Below, piece by piece: positions 32,013 through 41,231 of a DNA stretch of 64,000 nucleotides. A program made the translations under genes and the position numbers. This DNA comes from Pseudovibrio zosterae (GTDB lineage Bacteria; Pseudomonadota; Alphaproteobacteria; Rhizobiales; Stappiaceae): positions 1 through 64,000 of the forward strand of contig NZ_JAWXVZ010000013.1 in NCBI RefSeq assembly GCF_033843645.1. Direction: 5' to 3'. Numbering within the stretch: position 1 is the stretch's first letter; every line of letters starts with the position of its first letter. The notes below the pieces were generated by a model, which saw only the letters and a program-made list of their open reading frames with translations, had not been told where the DNA came from and did no database searches.

Positions 32013-32516
32013 ATGAAGAAGGCGTCAAAAGACGAGCAGAAACGGCAAGCGCGCTCCAAGTTCATTTTTGAGCGTCAGGCAATTCCGACGATAGCCTTCG
32101 GCCTTGGTGTGTCTGAAAGCACCATCCGGCGCTGGAAACATGCAGCTAAGGCGGCAGGCGATGATTGGGATGCAGCCCGTTCGGCGAATATGCTTGCTGG
32201 CGATGGCCTTGAAGCCGTGGTTACCTCGGTCGTTGAAGACTTTGTAGTGCTGTTTCAGTCATCTATTGAGCAAATAAAACAAAGCGAAATTGCTCCTGAC
32301 GATCGTGTGAAAATGATGGCTTCTCTTTCCGATGCCTTCAACAAAATGGTCTCGTCTGCTGGCCGGGTAGCTCCGAAACTTTCAGAGTTGGGTGTCGCCC
32401 AGGACGTTCTTCACCGACTTGGAGTGTTTATTCAAAAACACCACCCATCGCATGCGGAAGATTTTTTGGAAGTGCTGGAGCCTTTTGGTGAGCACCTGGC
32501 GGAGGTCTATGGATGA
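32013..32516 (+). CDS. DUF1804 protein, probable small terminase subunit
   Basis: 167-aa protein with an N-terminal HTH (IAFGLGVSESTIRRWKHAA) that would recognise DNA for packaging, followed by helical oligomerisation segments. Corresponds to Mu gp27-like DUF1804 proteins. It lies directly before the large terminase with an ATGA overlap. Confidence 0.83.
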   Translation: MKKASKDEQKRQARSKFIFERQAIPTIAFGLGVSESTIRRWKHAAKAAGDDWDAARSANMLAGDGLEAVVTSVVEDFVVLFQSSIEQIKQSEIAPDDRVKMMASLSDAFNKMVSSAGRVAPKLSELGVAQDVLHRLGVFIQKHHPSHAEDFLEVLEPFGEHLAEVYG

Positions 32517-34153
32517 TTGAGAGAAGAGCAGCTCTCAGCGCCAAGGACTTTAAAAAATCCTTGGCCGAAATGGCGGTGTCCTTTCGGCAAAAAATCGATC
32601 TTGAGGTGGACGCATTTCCGGTTGACGACAAAGCCCGCGCACAACGGATTGCGAAGGTCGCGGATCCGGAAACGGGCTATCGCTTTTTCGCTGAGACCTA
32701 CTTCCCGCACTACCTTACAAGCCCTCCCAGCAAGCTGCATCTGGACCTTTATGCAAACCTGCCGCTAATCGTCCTGGACGAAAACGGCCGCCGTGAATTG
32801 ATTACTGCGCCGCGCGGATCAGCCAAATCCACCCACGTCTCGTTGATCTTCCCGCTTTGGTGCATCGTGCTTGGTCTGAAGCATTACATCATGCTGATCA
32901 TGGATGCCTTTGAGCAGGCCGCTGTCATGATTGAAGCTCTGAAGGCCGAACTGGAGAACAACCCGCGTCTAACCTATGATTTCCCGGAGATATGTGGACA
33001 AGGCCGAACTTGGCGCGAAGGTGATTTGATCACCCGCAACAACATCAAAGTGGAAGGTTTTGGTACCGGCAAGAAGTTGCGAGGACGGCGGCACGGGCCG
33101 TTTCGTCCCGATCTCGTGATCCTGGACGACATTGAAAACGACGAGAACGTGGAGAGCCCAAAGCAGCGCAGGAAGCTCGAAAACTGGGTTGAAAAGGCTG
33201 TTCTGAAACTCGGCTCCGCTGACGGGCGTATGGATGTACTTTATGCCGGGACAGTTTTGCATTTTGATGCGGTCATCGTTCGGTTCGCGAAGAAGCCGCG
33301 TTGGCGTGTGGCCGAGTATCAAGCCGTATTACAGTGGCCCGACCGGATGGACCTGTGGGACCAATGGGAAGAGCTCTATCTTAATGATGGAGAGCTGGCG
33401 GCTGATGCGTTTTATTCTGCACACTCGGCCATGATGAATGAAGGAGCCGTCCTGAACTGGCCGGAACTTCATCCGCTCGACTATCTGATGAAAGAGCGTG
33501 CGGCTTCTCATTCCGCTTTCGAGAGCGAGTACCAAAACAAGCCAATGAGCGAAGACAATCCGTTCCGCTCGCTCGTCTACTATGTTCAGATGAAGCGCGA
33601 CTGGCTGCATTTTGGGGCGATCGATCCCTCCCTTGGCAAGAACAACAAGAACCGAGACCCGAGCGCGATCTTGATAGCGGGGTTTGACCGGGAAACACAG
33701 GTTCTGGACGTGGTGGAAGCATCCATTCGCAAACGCCTGCCTGACATGATCATTGAAGACGCTATCGCTTTGCAACGGTTGTATGATTGTCAGGCTTGGT
33801 TCGTTGAGACTGTCCAGTTTCAGGAGCTGCTACGCACAGACTTGATGAAAGCAGCCGCTAAAGCTGGTCTGGCCATGCCATGCTTTCCGGTAACGCCCAT
33901 TGTCGACAAGAACTTGCGCATTGAACGCCTGCAGCCACCAGTCGCGGCCGGTTTGATCCGCTTTAACAAGGCCCACCAGACTTTGATCGAACAACTGCAG
34001 CAGTGGCCCAATGCGGCCCATGATGATGGCCCTGACTGTCTTGAAATGCTCTGGACGCAAACTCTTTCCATGGCCTTCACCACGTTGAGCGCCACGACGA
34101 TCAGCAGTGCACCGCTCCCCTCAGCCAGCCCGCTTGGAGGATACCGCCTATGA
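32513..34153 (+). CDS. Terminase large subunit (Mu gp28-like)
   Basis: 546-aa packaging motor. The ATPase has a Walker A-like APRGSAKSTHVS at about residue 100 and Walker B DLVILDDIEND near 203-210; a RuvC-like nuclease follows (FGAIDPSLGKNNKNRDPSAI near 370, with later acidic residues in AIALQRLYDCQAW and DDGPDCLEML). In Mu-like phages it packages host-flanked DNA headfuls from integrated copies. Confidence 0.93.
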   Translation: MIERRAALSAKDFKKSLAEMAVSFRQKIDLEVDAFPVDDKARAQRIAKVADPETGYRFFAETYFPHYLTSPPSKLHLDLYANLPLIVLDENGRRELITAPRGSAKSTHVSLIFPLWCIVLGLKHYIMLIMDAFEQAAVMIEALKAELENNPRLTYDFPEICGQGRTWREGDLITRNNIKVEGFGTGKKLRGRRHGPFRPDLVILDDIENDENVESPKQRRKLENWVEKAVLKLGSADGRMDVLYAGTVLHFDAVIVRFAKKPRWRVAEYQAVLQWPDRMDLWDQWEELYLNDGELAADAFYSAHSAMMNEGAVLNWPELHPLDYLMKERAASHSAFESEYQNKPMSEDNPFRSLVYYVQMKRDWLHFGAIDPSLGKNNKNRDPSAILIAGFDRETQVLDVVEASIRKRLPDMIIEDAIALQRLYDCQAWFVETVQFQELLRTDLMKAAAKAGLAMPCFPVTPIVDKNLRIERLQPPVAAGLIRFNKAHQTLIEQLQQWPNAAHDDGPDCLEMLWTQTLSMAFTTLSATTISSAPLPSASPLGGYRL

Positions 34154-35745
34154 GCCGCAAGAACAAACGTACACGGCGTACCAACGCATCAACGCAGACC
34201 GACCAGGCAAAGGTCGCAAGGCTGCCCCGCGCCAGTAGCAAGCTGATCGCAACGGCTCAAAACGATATCACCGTTCCGTTTTACTCAGATGTGTTGGTGC
34301 CTCAGGATCCAACAATCGATGCCAAAGGACGCGGAAAGGGCCTCAAACTCTATGATGAGGTCATGCAGGATGGACGCGCGCGTACCACAATCAACAAACG
34401 CATCAGCAAGGTCACTCGCCGGGAATGGAATGTGGAGCCCGCGAGCGAAAACGCCAAGGATCTGGAAATTGCCCAGAGCGTAACTGGCATTTTGAAGGAC
34501 TTGCCTTTCGACAGGATCTGCAAGCGGCTGCTGAAGGCGGTTCTCAAGGGCTTTGCGGTTGCGGAGATCGTTTGGGGTCGAAAGGATGGGCTTATTGTTC
34601 CCATCGAAATCAAGGATGTTGACCCGTCTCGCTTTGTTTTTGACCGTGACTGGAACCCGCGTCTACTCACCTTAACGAGCGGCTTTGAAGGCGAAGCTCT
34701 GCCACCGCGCAAATTCATCGTGCATCGGTTTGATGAAGCGGGAAACAACCCCTATGGCCACGGGCTGGGCTCAGTGCTGTTCTGGCACGTGCTCTTCAAA
34801 CGAGAGGGCGTGAGCTTCTGGATGAAGTTCATGGACAAATTCGCCTCTCCAATTCCATTTGGGCGCTATGCACATGGCACTTCCAAGCCGGAACAGGACA
34901 AGCTTTTGGGCGTGCTTAAGCAGATGGTCTCGCAAGGTGCGCTCGTTGCTCCGATTGGAACAGAAGTGGAGTTTCTCGAAGCGACCAGAGCTGGTGAAGC
35001 GGGCTACGAAGCGTGGGTGCGCTACTGGGATGAACAAACCAGCGAAGTCGTGCTTGGTTCAACCCTTGCCACAGGCGTAAAGGGGCAAGGATCAAGAGCT
35101 GCCAGCCAGACCCATGCCGATGAGACCGATGCTTTGGTTGATGATGATGCGGACGCTCTATCTGAAACCCTGAATGCCACACTCCTGCGATGGATTGTGG
35201 AGCTCAACTGGCCTGGCCAAAGCGCGCCGCAAGTCTGGCGGCCACGTCCAAAGAACGAACAACTTGACGAGGAACACAAGAGCAAGCGCCATGACCGCCA
35301 GAAGAAGGGGCTGGAGATGTTGGGCCGCATGCGCCGTGAGGGCTTTGAACCCGAGGATGTAGCTGATTGGTTGAGTGACCTGGCGGGCGTCAATGTAACG
35401 CCTGTGCAGATGAATGCGCCGTTGGATAAAGGCCCATCTGACACACAAGACTTCGCTGAAGGAGACCCCCACCCAGTGGGAGAACTCACGCGCCAATTGG
35501 AGGAACTGGCAGGACCAGAGGTTCATGACTGGATAGACAAGATCAGAGAGACGGTTTCTGCTGCGGGCACCTATCAAGAGGCCTCCGACGCTCTCCTTGA
35601 AGCCTATCCGCTTTTCTCCGCCGATCCACTGGGTAGCCTGATTGGGGACGGTTTGGCAGTGGCGGAAGCAATAGGCCGACTGGAGGTTATTGACGAAACC
35701 GGTGTCGTTAACATCTCAAAGGAGAACGGCTCAAAAAAAAACTGA
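34150..35745 (+). CDS. Portal protein, DUF935 (Mu gp29-like)
   Basis: 531-aa portal forming the DNA entry ring of the head. Family pattern: LYDEVMQDGRARTTINKRIS near the N terminus, GFAVAEIVWGRKDGLIVP, and VLGSTLATGVKGQGSRAASQ near residue 300. Its last codons are ...NGSKKN with a run of nine A (35733-35741) immediately before the TGA. The next head gene is in the -1 frame and has no normal start, so slippage here could join the two products. Confidence 0.93.
   Translation: MSRKNKRTRRTNASTQTDQAKVARLPRASSKLIATAQNDITVPFYSDVLVPQDPTIDAKGRGKGLKLYDEVMQDGRARTTINKRISKVTRREWNVEPASENAKDLEIAQSVTGILKDLPFDRICKRLLKAVLKGFAVAEIVWGRKDGLIVPIEIKDVDPSRFVFDRDWNPRLLTLTSGFEGEALPPRKFIVHRFDEAGNNPYGHGLGSVLFWHVLFKREGVSFWMKFMDKFASPIPFGRYAHGTSKPEQDKLLGVLKQMVSQGALVAPIGTEVEFLEATRAGEAGYEAWVRYWDEQTSEVVLGSTLATGVKGQGSRAASQTHADETDALVDDDADALSETLNATLLRWIVELNWPGQSAPQVWRPRPKNEQLDEEHKSKRHDRQKKGLEMLGRMRREGFEPEDVADWLSDLAGVNVTPVQMNAPLDKGPSDTQDFAEGDPHPVGELTRQLEELAGPEVHDWIDKIRETVSAAGTYQEASDALLEAYPLFSADPLGSLIGDGLAVAEAIGRLEVIDETGVVNISKENGSKKN
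35733..35741 (+). other. A9 slippery run at portal/head-protein junction
   Basis: The portal frame reads TCA AAA AAA AAC TGA. A -1 shift, or polymerase slippage on nine A residues, would bypass the stop and enter the frame of the gp30-like protein, which is open from 35712 with no ATG or GTG before 35820. AAGGAGA at 35719-35725 could also serve as a ribosome site for a non-standard start. Confidence 0.5.
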
Positions 35746-35819
35746 AAACGCGCGATCAAAGCATTAGTTTTGCAGCTCCCTTTGAAGAAGCCCTTGAGTT
35801 CTATCGCCAGAAGGTAAAC

Positions 35820-37091
35820 TTGCCTTCCCAGGCTTGGACCGATCACCTGCACCAGGCGCATGATCGTGCCTTTGTTGTAGCCGGAGCCACCAAAGACGCC
35901 TTGTTGGAAGACTTCCGCACAGCCATTGATGATGCCATTGGCAAGGGTGTCCCTCTGAAGGGTTGGCTGGACAAGAACGATATCTACCATCCCGGTTTTC
36001 TCGACAAGTTCGACGAAATCGTAAAACGCCACGGCTGGGACCATAAGGGCAAACGGCTTTGGCGGGCACGGGTGATCTATGAAACCAATCTGAAAACAGC
36101 CTATGCCGCCGGGCGCTACAAGCAGATGCGCGAGCCTGCGACGCTCAAGGTCTTCCCATATTGGCAGTACGTTCACGCACATGAGCGGGTTCCGGTACAA
36201 GCGCGGGCATCGCACAAGGCATGGGATGGGTTGATCCTGCCTGCTACCGACCCTTGGTGGGATGTCTACTATCCGCCCAACGATTGGCTGTGTTCATGTG
36301 GGGTTCGACCGATCTCTAAGGCCCAGCTGAAACGCCTGGGCAAACAGGCCCCGGATCAGTCCCCCGCCATCACAAAGATCATCACACGGGATCCCGCCAC
36401 TGGTGAGATGATCGAGTACCCGAAGGACGTTGGTATGGGCTGGGGGTATGCCCCAGGGCAGACTTGGTCGGACGTCTTGGTGCCGAGAGAGCTACAAAAA
36501 CCGCTCAGACCCAAACCGGCACTGCCAGATCTTATTTCCGATGCAACCGGCTCCATCAAAACAACCCGGATTAAACCCAAACCAGAACCCGACCTGCCAA
36601 AACTTGGCGAGATCGCCGCTCCGGCTCCGAAACTGGAGCGCATGCCACCAGACCTTTCAGAACGTGAGTATGTTGATGCGTTCTTGAGCCCGTTTGGGGC
36701 AAAACAAGGCAAGCCAAAGCTGGTGCGGGATAAAGCCGGCCACGTCCTCGTGGTTTCCGAGGCCTTGTTCAAGAGTGCCACGGGGGCGTGGAAGGTAAAG
36801 AAGTTTGGCCGTGAGGCTTACATGACCTATCTGGCCGCAACCCTATCGGATCCAGACGAGATCTGGGTGGACTGGAGCACGGGCGAGCTTGGAGAAATCA
36901 TCCTGGTACGCCGCTATCTTCGCTATTTTGAAGATGCTGCGGGGTTCATCTCGTTCAGCTATACCCGAAAAGGTTGGGAGGGGCAGACGGCGTTCACACC
37001 AGTCAATGGAACAGGAAACCCGCGTCCCAAGTATCTTGAAAACCACCGTTCGGGGGCGTTGCTTTACAGAAGAGCTGGAAGAAACGAGTGA
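35820..37091 (+). CDS. Phage head morphogenesis protein (Mu gp30-like) with C-terminal PBECR2-like domain
   Basis: Minor head protein of at least 423 aa. The gp30/F-like core covers about residues 1-210 (HDRAFVVAGATKDALLEDFRTAIDD region; VIYETNLKTAYAAGRYKQM; PWWDVYYPPNDWLCSCGVRP). A Pro-rich linker (about 215-270) leads to a C-terminal domain (about 285-420) resembling the phage Barnase-EndoU-ColicinE5/D-RelE-like nuclease family PBECR2 (LAATLSDPDEIWVDWSTG, FISFSYTRKGWEGQTAF). TTG at 35820 is the first conventional start, but family-like coding (APFEEALEFYRQKVNLP) begins upstream near 35742. See the A9 run. Confidence 0.88.
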   Translation: MPSQAWTDHLHQAHDRAFVVAGATKDALLEDFRTAIDDAIGKGVPLKGWLDKNDIYHPGFLDKFDEIVKRHGWDHKGKRLWRARVIYETNLKTAYAAGRYKQMREPATLKVFPYWQYVHAHERVPVQARASHKAWDGLILPATDPWWDVYYPPNDWLCSCGVRPISKAQLKRLGKQAPDQSPAITKIITRDPATGEMIEYPKDVGMGWGYAPGQTWSDVLVPRELQKPLRPKPALPDLISDATGSIKTTRIKPKPEPDLPKLGEIAAPAPKLERMPPDLSEREYVDAFLSPFGAKQGKPKLVRDKAGHVLVVSEALFKSATGAWKVKKFGREAYMTYLAATLSDPDEIWVDWSTGELGEIILVRRYLRYFEDAAGFISFSYTRKGWEGQTAFTPVNGTGNPRPKYLENHRSGALLYRRAGRNE

Positions 37092-37219
37092 TGGGCGAAC
37101 TGTCTGGCGTGTCGGCCGCCGCCCTTCTGGTCTTTAAGATACAGCCATCGCCGCTGTTCATACACCAAAAGCGCTGTCACCACTCACTCTCAACATAAGC
37201 CCGAAAGGCCTGAGGTTCA

Positions 37220-37708
37220 ATGATCTCTCTTATTCTCGACAGCAATGATTTTGAGCGCAGCGTCACTCGGCTTGCAGAGCGCGTTGCAGATACAAACGTG
37301 GTTCACGATATCATCGGTGAAGTGCTGCTTGATGAGACCCGAGAGCGTATTCGCAAGGAGCAAGCACCTGACGGCTCCAAGTGGCCGAGCTTGCATCCCA
37401 TCACACTCGAGAACCGACAATCTGGATCCGGTATGCTCAGAGACAGCGGGGAACTGTTCCGCTCCATTCACAAGACCACGTCAGCGACCAAAGCTGAAGT
37501 CGGCACCAACCTCAACCATCCCAAGGTCTGGGCCAACCAGTATGGCGCGACCATCAAGCCGCGCCGGGTGCCGTTTCTGGCAATTCCCTTTGGCAAGAGC
37601 GGAGTTGTCTTGTCCAAGGGCGTTACCATCCCCGCGCGGCCATACATCGGCATCGGACGCGGAGATGAGGATTTGGTGAGGGAAACGCTGGAGGGGTATT
37701 TCGGATGA
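37220..37708 (+). CDS. Phage virion morphogenesis protein (Mu gpG-like)
   Basis: 162-aa tail-completion/morphogenesis protein. Family pattern: IRKEQAPDGSKWPSLHP in the first third, MLRDSGELFRSIHK, and RPYIGIGRGDEDLV near the end. It follows the gp30-like gene after a 128-base gap that holds only a 35-codon ORF I do not trust. Right after it the composition turns AT-rich where cargo DNA begins. Confidence 0.88.
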   Translation: MISLILDSNDFERSVTRLAERVADTNVVHDIIGEVLLDETRERIRKEQAPDGSKWPSLHPITLENRQSGSGMLRDSGELFRSIHKTTSATKAEVGTNLNHPKVWANQYGATIKPRRVPFLAIPFGKSGVVLSKGVTIPARPYIGIGRGDEDLVRETLEGYFG

Positions 37709-37866
37709 GAGCTTGGACTTTTCTATTGCAACGGAAAGCTGCTCAGGCCTTTCAAGTGCTCTCATTAATTTCAGAATATGTGTGGAGTATCTTAGTCCCT
37801 AATTGACTTCGCAAGCTAATCGAAAGAGTGCATATGCACTTCAGCTTTTAGCGAGATCTAAACAAA

Positions 37867-38979
37867 ATGCATGACGTTTGGCAACAAAAAAACAATAACT
37901 TCGATTTGCTTAGATTAGTTTTTGCATATGGTGTCATCGTTTCACATTCCTATGCTTTGTTCGCTGGACAAGATCAGATTGGTGCTTATCTGAATGAGTT
38001 GATTGGATTGGGCGGCTTGTGCGTTCAGGCCTTTTTCGTAATCAGTGGCATGTTGATTATTCGCTCCGCATTTATGAGTAAATCGGCGCAATCCTTTATT
38101 GTTTCACGGGTTTTAAGGCTCTATCCCGCCGCGTTTATCTGCGCCATTTTCTGCGCTCTTGTGATCGGAACTAGTGTTACAACGCTAAGTTACTTGGACT
38201 ATTTACTAAGTGACAGAGTCTGGAATTACATCAGCCGAAACACACTGTTGTTTTCGATACAATATGATCTGCCAGGTGTTTTTGGAGGAAATGTTTACCA
38301 ACACGCGGTGAACGGTTCACTTTGGTCGATGGAAGTTGAAGTTCGAATGTATATTGCATTTGGCGCTTTTATTGGGATTTGCAGGTTTTTTGGTGTTTCA
38401 CGAGACAAAATTTCATACGGCTTGCTCTTTATTTGCTTTATTCTTTTATTCGGAACTGTAGCCAACATTGAACTAATAAAAAAAATTGCTGAAGAAAAGT
38501 ACAATTACTTATCGCTAGGCTACTATTTTTCAATGGGTGGAATTTTATTTATTAATGAAAAACGAATTCCCAAATCAATCATAGTCGCAATGTTTTGTTT
38601 AATGCTTTATGTCGCTGGTTTGAATTTTGGATTTTCAGAATGGGCCAAACGAATTAGCTTGCCATACCTAGTTTTCTACCTAGCATTTGTAAGAATTCCC
38701 TACACAAACCACCTAAAGGATTTGCCAGATATATCTTATGGCATCTATATTTATGGCTTCCCTATTCAGCAAGCTCTAAGTTACGCGTTTTACGAAACGG
38801 TGGATTTCGGTTGTCTTATGCTTCTGTCACTAGGTGTATCGACCGTGTTGGCGGTGGCAAGTCGAAGATTCATAGAGATCCCAGCATTGAATAGTAAGGA
38901 GCGTTTGAATAGCTTTATTAAAAAGGTACGCGTAAAAATTGCTTCAGCCGCTACAAGGTACATGAAAAATTCCAGATGA
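37867..38979 (+). CDS. Acyltransferase 3 family membrane protein (O-acetyltransferase), cargo gene
   Basis: 370-aa polytopic protein with about ten membrane helices of the acyltransferase-3/OafA-like family: N-terminal FDLLRLVFAYGVIVSHSYAL carries the conserved Arg and His, FFVISGMLI follows, then SLWSMEVEVRMYI and RRFIEIP. Such enzymes acetylate O-antigen or other surface glycans. In temperate phages they often change the receptor and block superinfection. Visibly AT-rich with many AAA/ATT codons, unlike both flanks, and placed between head genes: a recent insertion. There is no good Shine-Dalgarno upstream. Confidence 0.85.
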   Translation: MHDVWQQKNNNFDLLRLVFAYGVIVSHSYALFAGQDQIGAYLNELIGLGGLCVQAFFVISGMLIIRSAFMSKSAQSFIVSRVLRLYPAAFICAIFCALVIGTSVTTLSYLDYLLSDRVWNYISRNTLLFSIQYDLPGVFGGNVYQHAVNGSLWSMEVEVRMYIAFGAFIGICRFFGVSRDKISYGLLFICFILLFGTVANIELIKKIAEEKYNYLSLGYYFSMGGILFINEKRIPKSIIVAMFCLMLYVAGLNFGFSEWAKRISLPYLVFYLAFVRIPYTNHLKDLPDISYGIYIYGFPIQQALSYAFYETVDFGCLMLLSLGVSTVLAVASRRFIEIPALNSKERLNSFIKKVRVKIASAATRYMKNSR

Positions 38980-39506
38980 TTTTCTCAGTATGAATAAATC
39001 GCACAAGTTCTTTTCTAATAAGCCTTCTCCAATACTTTCGCTGACCGGGTAGAGCGCGCATAGGCTTACGGCATCTTCGGTAGTACTAATGTGCATCTGA
39101 CCATGGGCAATCGATTTCAAGTGGGCATTAAAAGCACGGTTCAATCAAAATTACTTTTCTTCGCGAGAGGGGCAGCGGCAAAAGCCTGACTGTAGCAGAG
39201 GTGTTGGTTTTGCTTCCGATTGTTATCCGAAAGACAACCGCGTGTTAAAATTGGCCCTGGTGAGACCCAAGTGAGATGTTTTTTCATCTTTTGTAGTTTG
39301 TACTCTGCGGTAACTTAGAAAGCTGTAAGCGACTATCATCAACCCACGTCTTAAAGGCAGCATATGGCAGTTGTGCGTAGTACAGTCGTTTTAACGAGGA
39401 TTTATCGGTATAGGTGTTTAGCCAACTTCGAAGTGGCAGCGACCACTTAAACGAAGACTATTTCCCGCAATGCTTTGCAATACAATGCTTCCACATCCAA
39501 AGCCGC
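38980..39506. other. Non-coding part of the cargo insertion
   Basis: About 530 bases without a supportable gene. Short ORFs here lack ribosome sites and family features. It has no inverted-repeat ends or transposase remnants that would explain how the acyltransferase gene arrived. Confidence 0.45.
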
Positions 39507-39722
39507 CTACTTGCGAAAGCCTCCATCATCAGCCATGGGCAGTATCTTTCCACCTTGTCTGGTTTCAACTTCCTCCAGATTGTACCCTCGACCTTTGCAG
39601 TCCTCGCATTCCACTATAGCGAGGCAATATGGGTCCAGCACTCCATGACCTTTACATGAAGGGCACTGGATGTACCGCACATCTGGTTGAGTGCCCGCGC
39701 TCCTCTTTGGCTCAGGTTTCAT
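39507..39722 (-). CDS. Small DnaJ-like zinc-motif protein (minus strand)
   Basis: 71 aa with two CxxCxGxG-type half-motifs, CPSCKGHGV and CEDCKGRGY, spaced 15 residues apart, which together could bind one zinc as in DnaJ zinc centres. ATG at 39722 is preceded by GGAGGGC at about nine bases, a good ribosome site; the longer frame to 39764 has none. Read against the head operon within the cargo region. It is too unlike Mu Com for me to assign it there. Role unknown. Confidence 0.55.
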   Translation of the reverse strand: MKPEPKRSAGTQPDVRYIQCPSCKGHGVLDPYCLAIVECEDCKGRGYNLEEVETRQGGKILPMADDGGFRK

Positions 39723-39764
39723 CAGCGTCTGCCCTCCAATCGGGTGTTGCGTTTCAAGGCGCAC

Positions 39765-40040
39765 AGAGCGTTAAGGGCTCTCTACAGGTAGCACGGCCCC
39801 AACTTTTTGAAGAGGCGGCGTTAGAGGTCCGTTAGAAACGCTCAGGAAGCCTGTTTGATCTGACAATGGCGCAGGCCGTGCTGCTGGTCTCCCCAACTTG
39901 CCCAACATGCATTCCAGAGATGCTGCTCGCAAAGCTATGCGCGACACCCCAAAAGAGCGGCGGAAGTGTTCCGGCGCTCATTTTTAATCTGGCTGCGATG
40001 ATGGCTCCAACTTGAACTCAGGTGTTGGAGTAAACGCAAG
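39765..40040. other. Gap before the I protein gene
   Basis: About 275 bases lacking a convincing gene. It contains GCGTTAGAGGTCCGTTAGAAACG (39818-39840, two GTTAGA units), which shares GTTAGAAA with the large hairpin near the prophage right end (56894-56901). Confidence 0.35.
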
Positions 40041-41189
40041 ATGGGCAAAACAGGATCGTCAGCCACGACCAAACAAATTGAGGTGTTTCGTCCAGGTACC
40101 TTCCTGTCAATGGGGGGCACCTCGTTCTCCATCACGGGTGATGAGCTGTCCGCTCTTGCGGAGCGATATGATGCCAAGGTGAACCCAGTTCCCGTCGTTG
40201 TTGGCCATCCCAAGACGAACGCGCCCGCATATGGCTGGGTGCAAAGCTTTTCCTATGACGAAGCGTCCGAGCGTCTCGTCGCTGAAGTTGGCGACCTGGA
40301 CCCAGCCTTTACCGAGGCCGTGGAGGCTGGCCGCTACAAAAAGATCTCCATGAGTTTCTTCCAGCCGGGCGCACCATCAAATCCAGCGGGCAATGAGCTC
40401 TATCCCCGCCATGTTGGATTTCTGGGAGGCGCTGCACCTGCTGTCTCCGGCCTGAAGCCCGTGGAGTTCGCTGAGGGCGATGACGTTGTCACCATCGAGT
40501 TCGGTGAGCGCGCCTTCAAGGATGTGGCTGGGCTGTTCCGCCGTATCCGCGAGTTTTTCATTGAAGAGCACGGCAAGGAAACCGCCGACAAGGTAATCCC
40601 CAACTGGGAGGTCAACTGGATCGATGAGGCGGGAGATACCTTGCCAGCGGCGGAGTTGAGCGAATTTTCAGAAACTGAAGAGGACGATCCGGTGAGAAAT
40701 CCGAAAACGCCAAAGTCAAATCCGAAACCAGAGGAAAGCACAGAGTTTGCCGCCCGTGAGGCCGCTCTTGCTGCACGAGAGGCGGCGCTCCAGACGCGAG
40801 AAAGGCAAGCGCGCAGTAAGGAGCATGAGGACTTTGCCGACAATCTCGTCGGAGAAGGCCGTCTCGCCTCCGGGCACAAGCCTCGTGTCGTGGCACTTTT
40901 GAACGGGCTTGCACAAGCCGATGCCGGATCCGTTGAGTTTGCTGAAGGCAATGAGACCAAAACAGAAGACCTTTTGGAGTTGGCAAAAGGGCTTTTCAAA
41001 TCTCAGCCGAAGATCGTCGAGTTCGGTACCCACGACCTGGGAGAACCGGCACAAGGCGATGAAGTTGATGAACAAACCATCGCACAAGAGGCCGTCGAGT
41101 TTCAGGCTTCAAAGCGGGAAGCGGGCATTGAAGTTTCCATGACGGATGCTGTCACGGCGGTGCGCAAGAAGCATGGCCTGAAGAACTAA
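40041..41189 (+). CDS. Mu I-like protein: head maturation protease and scaffold
   Basis: 382-aa protein. The N-terminal protease part (about 1-150) shows the family pattern VPVVVGHPKTNAPAYGWVQS and AGRYKKISMSFF. The C-terminal scaffold region is acidic and strongly coiled (EFAAREAALAAREAALQTRE, about 230-270). As in Mu, an internal start could give scaffold alone. Located before the decoration and capsid genes as expected. Confidence 0.9.
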   Translation: MGKTGSSATTKQIEVFRPGTFLSMGGTSFSITGDELSALAERYDAKVNPVPVVVGHPKTNAPAYGWVQSFSYDEASERLVAEVGDLDPAFTEAVEAGRYKKISMSFFQPGAPSNPAGNELYPRHVGFLGGAAPAVSGLKPVEFAEGDDVVTIEFGERAFKDVAGLFRRIREFFIEEHGKETADKVIPNWEVNWIDEAGDTLPAAELSEFSETEEDDPVRNPKTPKSNPKPEESTEFAAREAALAAREAALQTRERQARSKEHEDFADNLVGEGRLASGHKPRVVALLNGLAQADAGSVEFAEGNETKTEDLLELAKGLFKSQPKIVEFGTHDLGEPAQGDEVDEQTIAQEAVEFQASKREAGIEVSMTDAVTAVRKKHGLKN

Positions 41190-41231
41190 GGCCTCTTTTC
41201 CCTACTCAATCAGCTAATCGGAGATGAAAAG

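Noticed and set aside
37091..37198. 35-codon ORF between the gp30-like and gpG-like genes
   Set aside because: Starts in the ATG overlapping the previous stop, but is short, of random composition, and has no recognisable homologue.
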